Shown here: in pieces, positions 45,229 to 56,927 of the stretch
How the letters are laid out: each line of letters starts with the position of its first letter
How positions within the stretch are numbered: position 1 is the first letter of the stretch
NCBI RefSeq assembly: GCF_039545455.1
Contig: NZ_CP154467.1
Span: 1,426,001-1,490,000 of the forward strand
Reading direction: 5' to 3'
DNA: 64,000 bases
DNA from: Brucella sp. BE17
GTDB taxonomy: Bacteria > Pseudomonadota > Alphaproteobacteria > Rhizobiales > Rhizobiaceae
The notes under the pieces: model-generated
The model's database searches: none
What the model saw: only the letters and a program-made list of their open reading frames with translations
Told to the model about the DNA's origin: nothing
Program-made: the position numbers and the translations under genes

Positions 45229-45813
45229 TCACCGCTTTGCAACTGCCATCGAACGCCCGGCAATAGAAACCCATTGACCAGAATGAGCAGGCGATTGCAT
45301 CTTGATGTAGCGATAGGATGTTTGTTCTACTGGCAACACCTCAGTGCGCATATTGTCAAGAATATAGTCGCCATGGTCAGTACGCACGCTCAGCACCACA
45401 TGGGCTTCACGAGCCTGCACCATAGTTATGAGAAGCTGCGAGGGCGCAATACCACGTGCCATTAGCTTGGCCCGTTTCATCAGCACATAATCCTCACAAT
45501 CGCCTTTTCCGTTTGCTGGAATGGTCCAGTAGTCCCGCTTGCCGTAATTCTCCTGATCAGAAACCGCCTTGATGCGGGCATTGACGGCGCTGTTGACGCT
45601 TTGCAGCAACGCAAGACGCTGCGGCGTAAGCTTGAACGGTGGTACTACAGCATGTGGACGGCAATCACGCGGGTTTCTCGCGCAGTAGTCCTTATGTCCA
45701 TAAGGAATGCTTGTTGGGCTGCCTGCCTCACTCCACTGTGCAGCGCGCACGGGAGCAGTCGCTGCACCCAACGCCGCGACCAGTCCTACTAACGCTATGG
45801 TGACAGAACGCAT
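45229..45813 (-). CDS. Transglutaminase-like cysteine peptidase (BTLCP family)
   Basis: 194 residues with a signal peptide ([20 protein letters not shown]). The papain-like triad is visible: Cys 106 in GKGDCEDYV, His 138 in REAHVVLSV, Asp 153 in ILDNM. This is the bacterial transglutaminase-like cysteine proteinase family, whose best known member LapG cuts a surface adhesin. Here there is no LapD-like partner or large RTX adhesin next to it. ATG 45813 follows the family; ATG 45876 would add 21 residues. It lies between dapD and dapE on the opposite strand. Confidence 0.85.
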   Translation of the reverse strand: MRSVTIALVGLVAALGAATAPVRAAQWSEAGSPTSIPYGHKDYCARNPRDCRPHAVVPPFKLTPQRLALLQSVNSAVNARIKAVSDQENYGKRDYWTIPANGKGDCEDYVLMKRAKLMARGIAPSQLLITMVQAREAHVVLSVRTDHGDYILDNMRTEVLPVEQTSYRYIKMQSPAHSGQWVSIAGRSMAVAKR

Positions 45814-46022
45814 GCAGATTTTCCCATTTCTTGAACTTTCCCTCTGAACGGCCCGTTTTCCGGATCTCGCTATCACTTATTTTTTATCTAACGATGACAA
45901 CACCCCTCTGGTCAAGGCATTTTCGGCGCACGTACAATTGCTGGACGGTTTCGGGTTTCATCCTGACGCGCGCCGATCTAATCTTGGTCAAAAGCGATTC
46001 TCACCGTCAGAAGCCCCACATC

Positions 46023-47210
46023 ATGCGTTTGCCTGTTAATCCTGCCGAAAATCTCGCGACACTCATTCGCTGTCCTTCCGTAACGCCTGTTGAAGGCGGC
46101 GCGTTGAACGCCCTGGAAGCTATGCTGAGGCCTATGGGCTTTGCGGTTGAGCGTCCGGTATTTCGTGACACGGACACACCGGACATTGAAAATCTCTATG
46201 CGCGCAAATCCGGCAATGGCCCCCATCTGATGTTTGCAGGCCATACCGATGTCGTTCCCCCCGGCAACGAAGCGGACTGGAAACACCCGCCTTTTTCGGC
46301 AGCCATTGAAGATGGTGTCATGTATGGCCGCGGTGCGGTCGACATGAAGGGCGGTATTGCCTGTTTCGTAGCCGCTGTCGCGCGCTATGTCGAGAAACAT
46401 GAGGCTTTGAACGGCAATATCTCGTTTCTGATCACCGGCGATGAGGAAGGTCCGGCTATCAACGGCACATCCAAGCTGCTTGAATGGGCAAAGTCGCGTG
46501 GTGAAAGCTGGGACGCGTCTATTCTAGGTGAACCCACCAATCCCGACAAGCTTGGCGACGCAATCAAGATCGGTCGCCGCGGTTCGCTTTCAGGCACCAT
46601 TACCGTTTATGGCGTTCAGGGCCATGCTGCCTATCCGCATCTGGCCGACAATCCGGTGCGTGGCATCACCACCCTCATCGGAAGCCTGCTTCATCCGATC
46701 CTTGACGAGGGCACAGCCGATTTTCAGGCGACCAATCTGGAAGTCACCACAATCGATGTCGGCAATAAGGCGACCAATGTCATTCCGAACAAGGCGAGTG
46801 CCTCATTTAACATCCGGTTCAATGACACATGGTCCGCGCAAAGCCTTGAAACTGAAATCCGGGCGCGGTTAGACAAAGCCTGCCACGACAATCGCCTGCG
46901 TCCCGGTCGTGAAAAGCCCATTGCCTATGAATTGACATGGCGGGAAAATCCAAGCCACGTTTTTCTCACCAGCAACGAAAAACTGATCGGCACATTGAGC
47001 ACATCCATCAAAGCTGTCACAGGCAAACACCCCGAACGTTCGACTTCGGGCGGCACGTCAGATGCACGCTTCATTAAGGATTATTGCCCGGTGGTGGAGT
47101 TCGGTCTTGTCGGGCAAACCATGCATATGGTCGATGAACGTGTCGCACTTGATGATCTCGAAGAACTGACGCAGATTTACGAACGCTTTATCGCGGACTT
47201 CTTTGGGTAA
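46023..47210 (+). CDS. dapE: Succinyl-diaminopimelate desuccinylase
   Basis: 395-residue dizinc hydrolase, sixth step of the succinylase DAP route. Metal-binding motifs [14 protein letters not shown] (about 66-79), RGAVDMKGG (about 103-111) and GDEEGPAI (about 139-146) are intact, as is [11 protein letters not shown] near the C-terminus. ATG 46023 gives the family start [11 protein letters not shown]; an in-frame ATG at 45831 is not supported. The membrane-protein gene starts nine bases after the stop. Confidence 0.96.
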   Translation: MRLPVNPAENLATLIRCPSVTPVEGGALNALEAMLRPMGFAVERPVFRDTDTPDIENLYARKSGNGPHLMFAGHTDVVPPGNEADWKHPPFSAAIEDGVMYGRGAVDMKGGIACFVAAVARYVEKHEALNGNISFLITGDEEGPAINGTSKLLEWAKSRGESWDASILGEPTNPDKLGDAIKIGRRGSLSGTITVYGVQGHAAYPHLADNPVRGITTLIGSLLHPILDEGTADFQATNLEVTTIDVGNKATNVIPNKASASFNIRFNDTWSAQSLETEIRARLDKACHDNRLRPGREKPIAYELTWRENPSHVFLTSNEKLIGTLSTSIKAVTGKHPERSTSGGTSDARFIKDYCPVVEFGLVGQTMHMVDERVALDDLEELTQIYERFIADFFG

Positions 47211-47218
47211 GGGCCACC

Positions 47219-47824
47219 ATGCCGAACCTGGATGATATTTTTCGATATTTTCACGGCGTCTGGAAGATGATGCTCGGCCAGAAGAACGGCCTTGATTATC
47301 TTGATATTTCCGCCGATGATTTCTGGGCTTCCTTTTATGCCGTTCTCGTGGCTCTGCCGCCGCTTTTTGCCAACTGGGTCGCTTATTCTGCGGACATGAC
47401 CGCCGGTCGTGACGGTGCGGGTATCCGCTTTGCGTTCGTTACCCGCGCAGCCTTTGTCGATATCCTGGCATGGATCGTCCCGCTCATTGTCATCGGACTG
47501 TTGTCCCAGCGCATCGGCATTGCCAAACGCTATGCTGCCTATGTGATTGCCACAAACTGGGGTAGCGCATTGATTGCATGGGCGTTCGCACCGATAACGC
47601 TATTGCAGCTTTTCTTTCCGGGGCGCTTCGATCTCGCCACGCTGTTTGCTTTTATCATGTTCGGCGTTTCGATTGTACTGAGCTATCGCTTGACCAATGT
47701 GGTGCTGCAACGGCCGCATTTTTATGTTGCGCCGTTCTTTGCCTGTGTCTTCTTCGGCTCTCTCTTCATCACAGTCATGCTGCAACAAATGCTCGGCATC
47801 GGCTTTGAGGCGCGTTCCTATTAA
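47219..47824 (+). CDS. Conserved membrane protein of unknown function
   Basis: 201 residues with about five hydrophobic segments (near 36-55, 78-100, 105-125, 140-160 and 170-195). The N-terminal [18 protein letters not shown] is hydrophilic and aromatic. No family signature is obvious to me. It follows dapE by eight bases, so it is probably co-transcribed with it, and it converges on truA with an overlap of stops. It may be a membrane protein linked to envelope or DAP metabolism only by position; no function claimed. Confidence 0.75.
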   Translation: MPNLDDIFRYFHGVWKMMLGQKNGLDYLDISADDFWASFYAVLVALPPLFANWVAYSADMTAGRDGAGIRFAFVTRAAFVDILAWIVPLIVIGLLSQRIGIAKRYAAYVIATNWGSALIAWAFAPITLLQLFFPGRFDLATLFAFIMFGVSIVLSYRLTNVVLQRPHFYVAPFFACVFFGSLFITVMLQQMLGIGFEARSY

Positions 47825-48582
47825 TTATTATACGGAAACGCGTAATCCACACTGACCAGATAAAGCCCGTAAGGCGGTGCTACCTGACCGCAGGCCTTGC
47901 GGTCACGCGCTTCAAGGGCTTTTTGCAGATCATCCGCGCTCCAGCGTCCGATGCCCACTTCCATCAGGCTGCCAGCAAAGGAGCGCACCTGATTATGCAG
48001 GAAAGAACGGGCTGAAACGCGCATTTCGATAAAGTCGCCATGGCGCGTGATATCGAGCCGGTCGAGCGTTTTGATCGGGCTTTTGGCCTGACATTGCGTG
48101 GCGCGAAAGGTCGTGAAATCATGTTCGCCGAGCAGGAGCTGTGCGGCCTCGTGCATTGCCGCGTGATCAAGCCGCTTCTGTACCCACCATGCACGCTGAT
48201 AATCGATGGTCAGCGGCGAACGGCGGTTATGGATGCGATAAAGATAATGCCGGGCCGTGGCGCAAAACCGCGCGTCAAAACCGTCCGTGGTCTTTTCCAC
48301 ATTCAGAATGCTGACGCGTTCCTGCGCCATGATGAGATGCGCATTGAGCGCATCGCGTATCTTGCTTGCCGCCCAGTCTTTGTCTAGATCGACATGCACG
48401 ACCTGTGCAAGCGCATGCACGCCCGCATCGGTGCGACCGGCAGCGCCCAGTGCCAAATCCTCGCCGCAGAATTTCTTGAACGCCTGCTCGATGGCGCCTT
48501 GCACAGTATGGCCGTTTTCCTGACGCTGCCAGCCCGCATAGGGCGTGCCGTCATATTCAACCGTCAGCCTGTAACGCGGCAC
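47821..48582 (-). CDS. truA: tRNA pseudouridine(38-40) synthase
   Basis: 253-residue enzyme that makes pseudouridine at positions 38-40 of tRNA. The catalytic Asp lies in [15 protein letters not shown] (about 49-63), the family hallmark, and the RSFLHNQVR motif is present near the C-terminus. It is the last gene of def-fmt-truA on the minus strand, three bases after fmt. Confidence 0.96.
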   Translation of the reverse strand: MPRYRLTVEYDGTPYAGWQRQENGHTVQGAIEQAFKKFCGEDLALGAAGRTDAGVHALAQVVHVDLDKDWAASKIRDALNAHLIMAQERVSILNVEKTTDGFDARFCATARHYLYRIHNRRSPLTIDYQRAWWVQKRLDHAAMHEAAQLLLGEHDFTTFRATQCQAKSPIKTLDRLDITRHGDFIEMRVSARSFLHNQVRSFAGSLMEVGIGRWSADDLQKALEARDRKACGQVAPPYGLYLVSVDYAFPYNN

Positions 48583-48585
48583 CGC

Positions 48586-49512
48586 CTAGAGAACCTTCAA
48601 ATTTTGCGCACCGCGCAGAAATTCCTGTGCAGCCAAGGGCTTGCCGCCTGAACGTTGTAACATAACGAGCCGCACGGCACCATCGCCACCGGCAATGGTC
48701 AGCTTGTCGTCAAGAACTTGACCGGGTGCGCCTTGCCCTTCAGCAAGTGTGGAGCGTAGTAATTTCACCCGCTCGACCGTGCCGTTGATTTCCATCTCGC
48801 ACCAGGCACCCGGAAATGGGGAGAGGCCGCGAATGGTGTTATGCACGTCCTTTGCAGGTTTTGACCAGTCGATGCGGGCTTCAGCCTTGTCGATCTTGGC
48901 GGCATAGAGCACGCCATCTTCCGACTGTGGTTGCAACGCCAAACTTTCGCGTTCAAGGGCACCCAGTGCACGCACCATCAGATCGGCACCGATCATGCTG
49001 AGCCGATCATGCAATTCGCCCGCCGTCATATCCGGTGTAATCGCAACCTTCTCCGCCATGGCGACAGGCCCGGTATCGAGTCCCTCATCCATTTTCATGA
49101 TCATGATGCCGCTCTCATCATCGCCCGCCATAATGGCACGCTGAATGGGCGCGGCACCACGCCAGCGCGGCAGCAGCGAAGCATGGCCATTATAGCAACC
49201 AAGCCTCGGCGTCTCTAAAATGGCTGTGGGCAATAACAGCCCGTAGGCAACGACAATCGCCACATCAGCTTCGAGGCTTGCAAAAACATCTTGTTCTTCC
49301 GCACCCTTGAGGCTCTTGGGCGTAAAAACCGGGATGCCGAATTCCTCTGCCTTTTCGTGCACGGGCGATTTGGTCAGTTCCAGCCCGCGGCGTCCTGCGG
49401 GACGTGGCGGCTGCGTGTAGACAGCCACGACATCATAGCCCTGCCCGATGATGGCGGTCAGGATTGGCACCGAAAAATCCGGTGTACCCATGAAGACAAT
49501 ACGCAAAGACAT
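48586..49512 (-). CDS. fmt: Methionyl-tRNA formyltransferase
   Basis: 308-residue enzyme that formylates initiator Met-tRNA. The folate-binding [16 protein letters not shown] segment (about 110-125) with the catalytic motif is clear, as is MGTPDFSVP at the start. ATG 49512 overlaps the def stop (TGATG). The C-terminal OB-like domain follows. Operon with def, the usual partner, since deformylase removes the formyl group added here. Confidence 0.96.
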   Translation of the reverse strand: MSLRIVFMGTPDFSVPILTAIIGQGYDVVAVYTQPPRPAGRRGLELTKSPVHEKAEEFGIPVFTPKSLKGAEEQDVFASLEADVAIVVAYGLLLPTAILETPRLGCYNGHASLLPRWRGAAPIQRAIMAGDDESGIMIMKMDEGLDTGPVAMAEKVAITPDMTAGELHDRLSMIGADLMVRALGALERESLALQPQSEDGVLYAAKIDKAEARIDWSKPAKDVHNTIRGLSPFPGAWCEMEINGTVERVKLLRSTLAEGQGAPGQVLDDKLTIAGGDGAVRLVMLQRSGGKPLAAQEFLRGAQNLKVL

Positions 49513-50042
49513 CAAAGCACCTGCCGTGTGCCGCCACGTTCCTTGGCAAGCTTCTTGAATTTCTTGATGACCATATCGCGTTTCAATTTGGAAATATGGT
49601 CGATGAAGAGAACGCCGTTGAGGTGATCGACCTCATGTTGCAGACACGTTGCCATCAGCCCGTCCGCTTCCATTGTCTGCGGCTTGCCCTCTACATCGAA
49701 ATACTCGACCTTGATCCGGGCTGGCCGTTCCACTTCCGCATAATAATCGGGGATCGACAGACAGCCCTCTTCATAAAGGCTGAGCTCGTCCGAAGAACTC
49801 ACGATCACCGGATTGACGAAAATGAAAGGAGATTTTTCCTGGTCTTCCTTGGCAAGGTCGATCGTCAGAAGACGAATGGGTTCGGCAACCTGTATCGCTG
49901 CAAGACCGATACCGGGGGCCTCATACATGGTCTCCAGCATATCCTTTGCAAATTTTCGCAAATGCGCATCAAACTGCTCGACCGGTTTGGAAACCTCGCG
50001 CAGCAAAGGATCAGGAAGATAGACAAGCGGTTTTAAAGACAT
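49512..50042 (-). CDS. def: Peptide deformylase
   Basis: 176-residue iron/zinc enzyme that removes formyl from new proteins. The three motifs are intact: GIGLAAIQV (about 44-52), EGCLSIP (about 90-96) and the metal-binding HEVDH (about 137-141). ATG 50042 is preferred; GTG 50051 is in frame three codons earlier. First gene of def-fmt-truA. Confidence 0.96.
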   Translation of the reverse strand: MSLKPLVYLPDPLLREVSKPVEQFDAHLRKFAKDMLETMYEAPGIGLAAIQVAEPIRLLTIDLAKEDQEKSPFIFVNPVIVSSSDELSLYEEGCLSIPDYYAEVERPARIKVEYFDVEGKPQTMEADGLMATCLQHEVDHLNGVLFIDHISKLKRDMVIKKFKKLAKERGGTRQVL

Positions 50043-50143
50043 AGGCTTCACGTAATCGCTTGTAAAAGAGTCGTCAATTGCAGTTTATATTATGTTCTTG
50101 TTTTGATCTCACCATGACGATACGAATCAGCTAAGCTTGGACT

Positions 50144-51367
50144 ATGGAAAATCAGAATCTTCTCAACGAACCACTTTTGCAGCTTGGCGCCACATCGATT
50201 TCTCTGGGGAACATTCTTCTCACAGGCATTGTTGTGGTTGTGCTCTGCCTCGCGCTATTTCTGATCGCTGCTGCACGTTCGGCACGATTGCGCGCCGTTG
50301 CAGAAGCGCAGGCCGAAGACCGGGCACAGGACGCCGAACACCGCATGGCCGAGATTTTGAAAGCACAGGCCGAAATGCAGGGCCGCATGCAGACCATGGC
50401 CGAAGTGTTCGGCTCGCGGCAGGCTGAGCTCAATCAGTCGATCCGCGAACGGCTGGATGGCATGACGCATCGCATCGGCCAGACCATGACAGAGCAGACC
50501 CGCTCGACCCATGAAAATCTTGCCAAGCTGCAGGAGCGTCTCGCCGTCATCGACACGGCGCAGAACAATATCCAGTCGCTTGCAGGCCAGGTCGTGCAGT
50601 TACAGGCAATCCTCGCCAACAAGCAGACACGCGGCGCGTTCGGCCAGTCGCGCATGGAAGCCATCATCGCCGATGGCCTGCCGCAAGGGGCCTATGAATT
50701 TCAGGCGACGCTCTCAAACAGCACCCGGCCCGATTGCCTTGTGCGCATGCCCAACAAAGCGCCGTCTCTGGTGATCGACGCAAAATTTCCACTCGAGGCA
50801 TGGAACGCCATGCGCGAAGCCGAGCACCCGGAAGCCAAAAAACCCGCCGTCACACAATTCCGCCGTGACATGGAGGTGCATATCAAGGATGTCTCCGACA
50901 AATATCTGATACCCGGCGAAACGCAGGACACAGCTTTTTTGTTTGTTCCGTCCGAGTCTATTTTTGCCGATATTCATGAGCATTTCGAAGCACTGATCCA
51001 ACGTGCGCACCGCGCAAGGATCGTCATCGTCTCACCATCGCTTCTGATGTTGTCCATTCAGGTCATTCAGGCAATCTTGAAGGATGCTCGTATGCGCGAA
51101 CAGGCACATGTCATTCAGGGCGAAGTCATCCGCTTGATGGAAGATGTAGGCCGCCTCGATGAACGTGTGCGCAAGCTGCAAACGCATTTTGTGCAGGCTA
51201 ACAAGGATATCGACGATATTCTGGTGTCATCAAACAAGGTAACCAGGCGCGGCGCAAAGATCGAAGCGCTGGAGTTTGGGCCGGCCCCCGATACGGACGC
51301 GCCTCAGAGCAAACAAGCGGAAAACCCCGCCAGTCAATTGCACCTACGTGTGGTGGACGAGGATTGA
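50144..51367 (+). CDS. rmuC: DNA recombination protein RmuC homologue
   Basis: 407 residues: an N-terminal transmembrane segment (about 21-43), a long coiled coil (about 44-150, heptad-rich with many Ala/Glu/Gln), then a PD-(D/E)XK-like nuclease domain with LVIDAKFPLEAW (about 208-219). Family members limit DNA inversion at short repeats. It is divergent from def. Function beyond the family is not known. Confidence 0.9.
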   Translation: MENQNLLNEPLLQLGATSISLGNILLTGIVVVVLCLALFLIAAARSARLRAVAEAQAEDRAQDAEHRMAEILKAQAEMQGRMQTMAEVFGSRQAELNQSIRERLDGMTHRIGQTMTEQTRSTHENLAKLQERLAVIDTAQNNIQSLAGQVVQLQAILANKQTRGAFGQSRMEAIIADGLPQGAYEFQATLSNSTRPDCLVRMPNKAPSLVIDAKFPLEAWNAMREAEHPEAKKPAVTQFRRDMEVHIKDVSDKYLIPGETQDTAFLFVPSESIFADIHEHFEALIQRAHRARIVIVSPSLLMLSIQVIQAILKDARMREQAHVIQGEVIRLMEDVGRLDERVRKLQTHFVQANKDIDDILVSSNKVTRRGAKIEALEFGPAPDTDAPQSKQAENPASQLHLRVVDED

Positions 51368-51369
51368 TC

Positions 51370-51468
51370 GCTTAAAACGCCGTACGTCCTTTCGAATGCA
51401 CAGCGCTTTAAGCTTTTTTATCTAAGCATCGGCCCAAAAATCATAGCCGATTTTTGGGCCAATGCTCT
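51370..51468. repeat. Palindromic intergenic repeat, family A, diverged copy
   Basis: Diverged first hairpin (AAAACGC...GCGCTTTAAG, 51374-51411), then AGCAT, a perfect 12-base stem GGCCCAAAAATC/GATTTTTGGGCC (51431-51460), and ATGCT. It fills the space between rmuC and selW-like gene and probably works as a terminator for both. Confidence 0.85.
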
Positions 51469-51775
51469 ATTCAGATTTGGGCTTATTCTCCGAATGGCCC
51501 AGATCGCGTTCCGGCCAGACGAGATCGCGCACACGCTGTTTCAAAATCTTGGCTTCCGGGAAACCGCCATCGCGCTTGCGCTCCCAGATAAGCTCCTCGC
51601 TATCATCAGCAATATGCACACGGATTTCAAAAATCCCACCGGTCCCGGGGCGCAAGGCCACTTCGGCCACATCCTGCCCGAATGTCTGCAACAGTTCCTG
51701 CGCCATCCACGCGGCGCGCAGCATCCAGTTGCATTGCGTGCAGTAGGTGATGGAAATGCGGGGATATTCTATCAT
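51467..51775 (-). CDS. SelT/SelW/SelH-family thioredoxin-like protein (Cys form)
   Basis: 102-residue Rdx-type protein. Redox motif CTQC lies at about residues 12-15, with Cys where animal SelW proteins carry selenocysteine. TGGIFEIRV and IWERKRDGGFPE are typical. Small cytosolic redox protein, role in bacteria unclear. Its stop lies in the repeat at 51370-51468. Confidence 0.87.
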   Translation of the reverse strand: MIEYPRISITYCTQCNWMLRAAWMAQELLQTFGQDVAEVALRPGTGGIFEIRVHIADDSEELIWERKRDGGFPEAKILKQRVRDLVWPERDLGHSENKPKSE

Positions 51776-51977
51776 CGGGTATCCTTGAAAGACATTTTCA
51801 CCCTATTTTAGAACGTTTCAGGCTGGCAACAAATCTTGGCTCATCTTCTGCGATATTTACCGCAAATGCGGTGGCTTTCGCCCTATTCGATGGAGATGTG
51901 TCAGCTTGCGCGACTGCCTGCACGCCTGCATTTATCGTAGACAAGAAGCTTATTAAACCTGCCTTTAAAAACACCTC

Positions 51978-52001
51978 CCCCGCTTTTCAAGAGAAGCGGG
52001 G
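51978..52001 (-). terminator. Terminator after lepA
   Basis: Eight-base stem CCCCGCTT (51978-51985) with AAGCGGGG (51994-52001); on the minus strand it is followed by a T-rich run (GTGTTTTTAAA), suiting lepA, which ends 26 bases away. Confidence 0.85.
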
Positions 52002-52026
52002 AAGGACCAATAAAGGGATAAGAGAC

Positions 52027-53835
<1,809 letters not shown>

Positions 53836-54033
53836 GCGCGCGATTTAACAGTAAGCTGCAAAAACTCAAAGCGCTATTGCACATTTAATATGGGAAAAGC
53901 GGCCTTTGTCGCAGTCGTGACAACAAGTCCCCTTTGCCTTGTCGAAAAAAGGCGATAAATCACCGCTCAATAAGGACACGTCGCATGCGAAACAAAAGCG
54001 GCTGCGTTTCCCACTTCCATGCAGGAGACAAGG

Positions 54034-55020
54034 ATGAAGACCGAACCGAACGAAGTCCATAACAAGCCAAAACTGGTCACCGTTTTCGGCGGCTCCGGCT
54101 TTGTCGGACGCGCGGTCGTAGCCAGCCTCACCAAGCGCGGCTATCGCGTGCGCGTTGCTGTGCGCAAGCCGGAAGTTGCCTATTATATGGCGCCACTGGG
54201 CAATGTCGGACAGATCCAGATGGTGCAGGCCAATATCCGCCATCGCGGCTCTATTGAGCGTGTCGTCAAGGGTTCTGACCATGTGGTCAATCTCGTCGGC
54301 ATTCTGTCTGAAAGCGGTCGTCAGCGTTTCAACACCGTGCAGGTTCTGGGCGCGAAAAACGTGGCCGAAGCCGCCAAAGCGGCAGGCGTGCCGCTCACAC
54401 ATTTGTCGTCGCTCGCAGCCGATGCGAACTCGCCTTCCGCCTATGCCCGTACGAAGGCCGAGGGGGAAAATGCGGTTCGTTCCGTGCTGCCGGATTCTGT
54501 AATTCTGCGTCCGTCAATCATTTTCGGCCATGAAGACCGCTTCTTCAATCGCTTCGCCAATCTGGCCCGGCTGTCTCCGTTCCTGCCGGTAATTGGCGGC
54601 GGCGAGACGAAATTGCAGCCGGTCTATGTCGGCGATGTTGCAGAGGCCGTTGCCCGCGCCGTTGACGGCACGCTTGCAAAAGGCGCAACCTATGAACTTG
54701 GCGGCCCCGATGTGCAGCCGTTCAAAAACTGGATGCAGGATATGCTGCGCGTGATCGGACGCAAGCGCCTGATCATCTCCATGCCATGGTGGGTGGGGCG
54801 CTTGCAGGCTTCTGTCCTTGGCCTTTTGCCGAACCCTCTTATCACCACCGACCAGGTTAAGCTCTTGAAAGACGATAATGTGGTGTCTGCCGCGGCCGTC
54901 AAGGAAGGCCGCACATTACAGGGCATAGGCATTACGCCGGAAGGGGTGGACGCTGTTCTGCCTGCTTATCTCTGGCGCTATCGTGTCGCCGGACAATATA
55001 CCAAAACCGGATTTGCATAA
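54034..55020 (+). CDS. Complex I NDUFA9-subunit-family protein (atypical SDR)
   Basis: 328-residue Rossmann protein with the cofactor motif VFGGSGFVGR (about 18-27) and the family's VGILSESGRQRFN. It lacks the classical catalytic YxxxK in the normal place (YARTKAEGENAVR is a related motif). The mitochondrial relative NDUFA9 is an accessory subunit of respiratory complex I; the bacterial one may bind NAD(P)H or quinone-biosynthesis partners. AGGAG lies six bases before ATG 54034, so it is chosen over ATG 54019. Confidence 0.87.
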   Translation: MKTEPNEVHNKPKLVTVFGGSGFVGRAVVASLTKRGYRVRVAVRKPEVAYYMAPLGNVGQIQMVQANIRHRGSIERVVKGSDHVVNLVGILSESGRQRFNTVQVLGAKNVAEAAKAAGVPLTHLSSLAADANSPSAYARTKAEGENAVRSVLPDSVILRPSIIFGHEDRFFNRFANLARLSPFLPVIGGGETKLQPVYVGDVAEAVARAVDGTLAKGATYELGGPDVQPFKNWMQDMLRVIGRKRLIISMPWWVGRLQASVLGLLPNPLITTDQVKLLKDDNVVSAAAVKEGRTLQGIGITPEGVDAVLPAYLWRYRVAGQYTKTGFA

Positions 55021-55028
55021 TTGAAATG

Positions 55029-55050
55029 AAAGGGGCCGAAAGGCCCCTTT
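55029..55050. terminator. Hairpin after the NDUFA9-like gene
   Basis: AAAGGGGCC-GAAA-GGCCCCTTT, nine-base stem with a GNRA-type loop, eight bases after the stop. Confidence 0.88.
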
Positions 55051-55151
55051 GCTATTTGGCGCTACTCTCCCATGCCCTCCGCTTTCGCTCCGGGCGTTCG
55101 TCGCTCAAAAAGCCAAATCGTTGACTTTTTGTTCGATACGCGGACCGCTTC

Positions 55152-55958
55152 TCACCCCCAGACCAGTAACGCTGCAAGGCCGACGGCACCGACGATCAGC
55201 CGCCACCATGCAAACAGCTTGAAACCGTGGCGCGACACGTAATCCAGGAGATAACGCACCACGAAAACGCCCGAAATAAACGCCATGACAAAACCAACCG
55301 CGATCAATGCGCCATCATTAAGCGACAGGATGTTGCGGCTTTTATAAAGGTCGTAGGTGAAGGCGCCCGCCATGGTCGGCATGGCGAGGAAAAACGAGAA
55401 TTCCGCCGCAGAGCGCTTGTCCGCCCCCATCAAAAGTGCGCCGACGATGGTGGAACCCGAACGCGAGACACCCGGTATCATGGCAAGGCACTGTACGAAG
55501 CCGATGGCAAGACACATGGGCAACGGGTAGTCCATCACGTCGCGATAACGCGGTTTCAGATCGAGCTGATCGACCCACAACAGAATGAAACCGCCGAGGA
55601 TCAGCATGATGCAGACCAGCATCGGGGTTTCGAACAGCACGCTCTTGATAAAGCCATGCGCCAGAGCGCCGATGACAGCGGCAGGCAGAAATGCGACCAG
55701 GATACCGAAAACGAAGCGCCGCGTGTGCGCATCACGCGGAAAATCACTGAGGATTTTTAGCAATTTCGCCGAATAGACGGTGAGGATAGCCAGAATTGCG
55801 CCAAGCTGAATGAGGACTTCAAAGGTCTTACCGGTCGAATCAAACCCCAAAAAGTGACCGATCAACAGCAGATGGCCCGTTGAGGAAACGGGGATGAACT
55901 CCGTCAAACCTTCGATGAGACCCAGAAAAGCGGCTTCCAGAAGATTATAAATTTCCAT
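55152..55958 (-). CDS. uppP: Undecaprenyl-diphosphatase
   Basis: 268-residue inner-membrane enzyme that recycles undecaprenyl pyrophosphate for cell-wall synthesis and gives bacitracin resistance. Both active-site motifs are present: [14 protein letters not shown] (about 16-29) and PGVSRSGST (about 165-173). Eight hydrophobic segments. ATG 55958 matches the family; a much earlier ATG at 56201 would add 81 unrelated residues. Confidence 0.95.
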   Translation of the reverse strand: MEIYNLLEAAFLGLIEGLTEFIPVSSTGHLLLIGHFLGFDSTGKTFEVLIQLGAILAILTVYSAKLLKILSDFPRDAHTRRFVFGILVAFLPAAVIGALAHGFIKSVLFETPMLVCIMLILGGFILLWVDQLDLKPRYRDVMDYPLPMCLAIGFVQCLAMIPGVSRSGSTIVGALLMGADKRSAAEFSFFLAMPTMAGAFTYDLYKSRNILSLNDGALIAVGFVMAFISGVFVVRYLLDYVSRHGFKLFAWWRLIVGAVGLAALLVWG

Positions 55959-56234
55959 AAAGTCAGAGCCTTGAAAGATGTGCGGTGTGGCGACGGCATG
56001 TGTTGACGAAACATTAAGCATGAGAACGTGAAAAACCGCCCCGTCCAGCGATTGCCCAGCGATTGCTTGTCTCGTGCAGGCATAGTCCCTATAAACTAAA
56101 TATTCCGTTGAGATGGCGCGAATCGCCAGAAAACAGGACCAGATAACAGAGATAGCCTGCCGCAGGTGCAAATACCAGCAACAGGCATTTTGGTTCATCA
56201 ATAACAGTTTGCAGTCAAGAGTAGCGCGTCAATC
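55959..56234. other. Divergent promoter region uppP/GST
   Basis: 276 bases with no gene seen. Contains a short tandem repeat CAGCGATTGCC-CAGCGATTGC near 56045-56065, and must contain the promoters of uppP and the GST operon. Confidence 0.45.
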
Positions 56235-56927
56235 ATGCTAACGCTTTTTCATCATCCCATGTCCACAGGCTCACGCTATGTGCGGCTTATCCTCGGCGAA
56301 TATGCCGTGGAGGCGGAATTGATCGAAGAACGGCCATGGGCGCGGCGTAAGGAGTTTTTGACCCTCAATCCGGCAGCGACCCTGCCGGTTCTGTTGGCTG
56401 AACGCGACCTGCCGGTGGTCGGTGCAACGGTGATTGCCGAATATCTCGACGAGACACGTGGCGCGTTGAAGCGCAGTCGTCGTCTGTTGCCCGAAAGCCC
56501 GATGGAACGCGCCGAAGTGCGCCGTCTGGTCGACTGGTTCCTGATCAAGCTCGAAAACGAGGTTACGCGGCATCTTGCACGCGAACGCGTCTTCAAGCTG
56601 CAAATGGCGGCCGAAATGGGCGGCAGTTCGCCCGATTCCACCGCCATCCGCGCCGCCCGCACCAATATCCGCCAGCATATGAAATATATTGACTGGCTGG
56701 CAGCGAGCCGTGACTGGCTGGGGGGCGCTCATCCAAGTTATGCCGATATGGCTGCAGCCGCAGCCATTTCAGTGCTCGATTATCTGGGTGAAATCGACTG
56801 GGCTGAAATAAAAGCCGCGCGTGACTGGTATGCGCGCATGAAATCGCGTCCTGCTTTCCGTCCGCTCCTCAACGACCGTGTACGGGGACTGTCCCCGGTG
56901 GCCCATTATGGCGATCTCGACTTCTGA
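56235..56927 (+). CDS. Glutathione S-transferase family protein
   Basis: 230 residues. Thioredoxin-like N-domain with the likely catalytic Ser in HHPMSTGSRYVRL and the cis-Pro in AATLPVLL (about 49-56); helical C-domain follows. It is the first gene of an operon with queG (20-base overlap) and an epimerase-like SDR. Substrate unknown; detoxification or redox role possible. Confidence 0.87.
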   Translation: MLTLFHHPMSTGSRYVRLILGEYAVEAELIEERPWARRKEFLTLNPAATLPVLLAERDLPVVGATVIAEYLDETRGALKRSRRLLPESPMERAEVRRLVDWFLIKLENEVTRHLARERVFKLQMAAEMGGSSPDSTAIRAARTNIRQHMKYIDWLAASRDWLGGAHPSYADMAAAAAISVLDYLGEIDWAEIKAARDWYARMKSRPAFRPLLNDRVRGLSPVAHYGDLDF

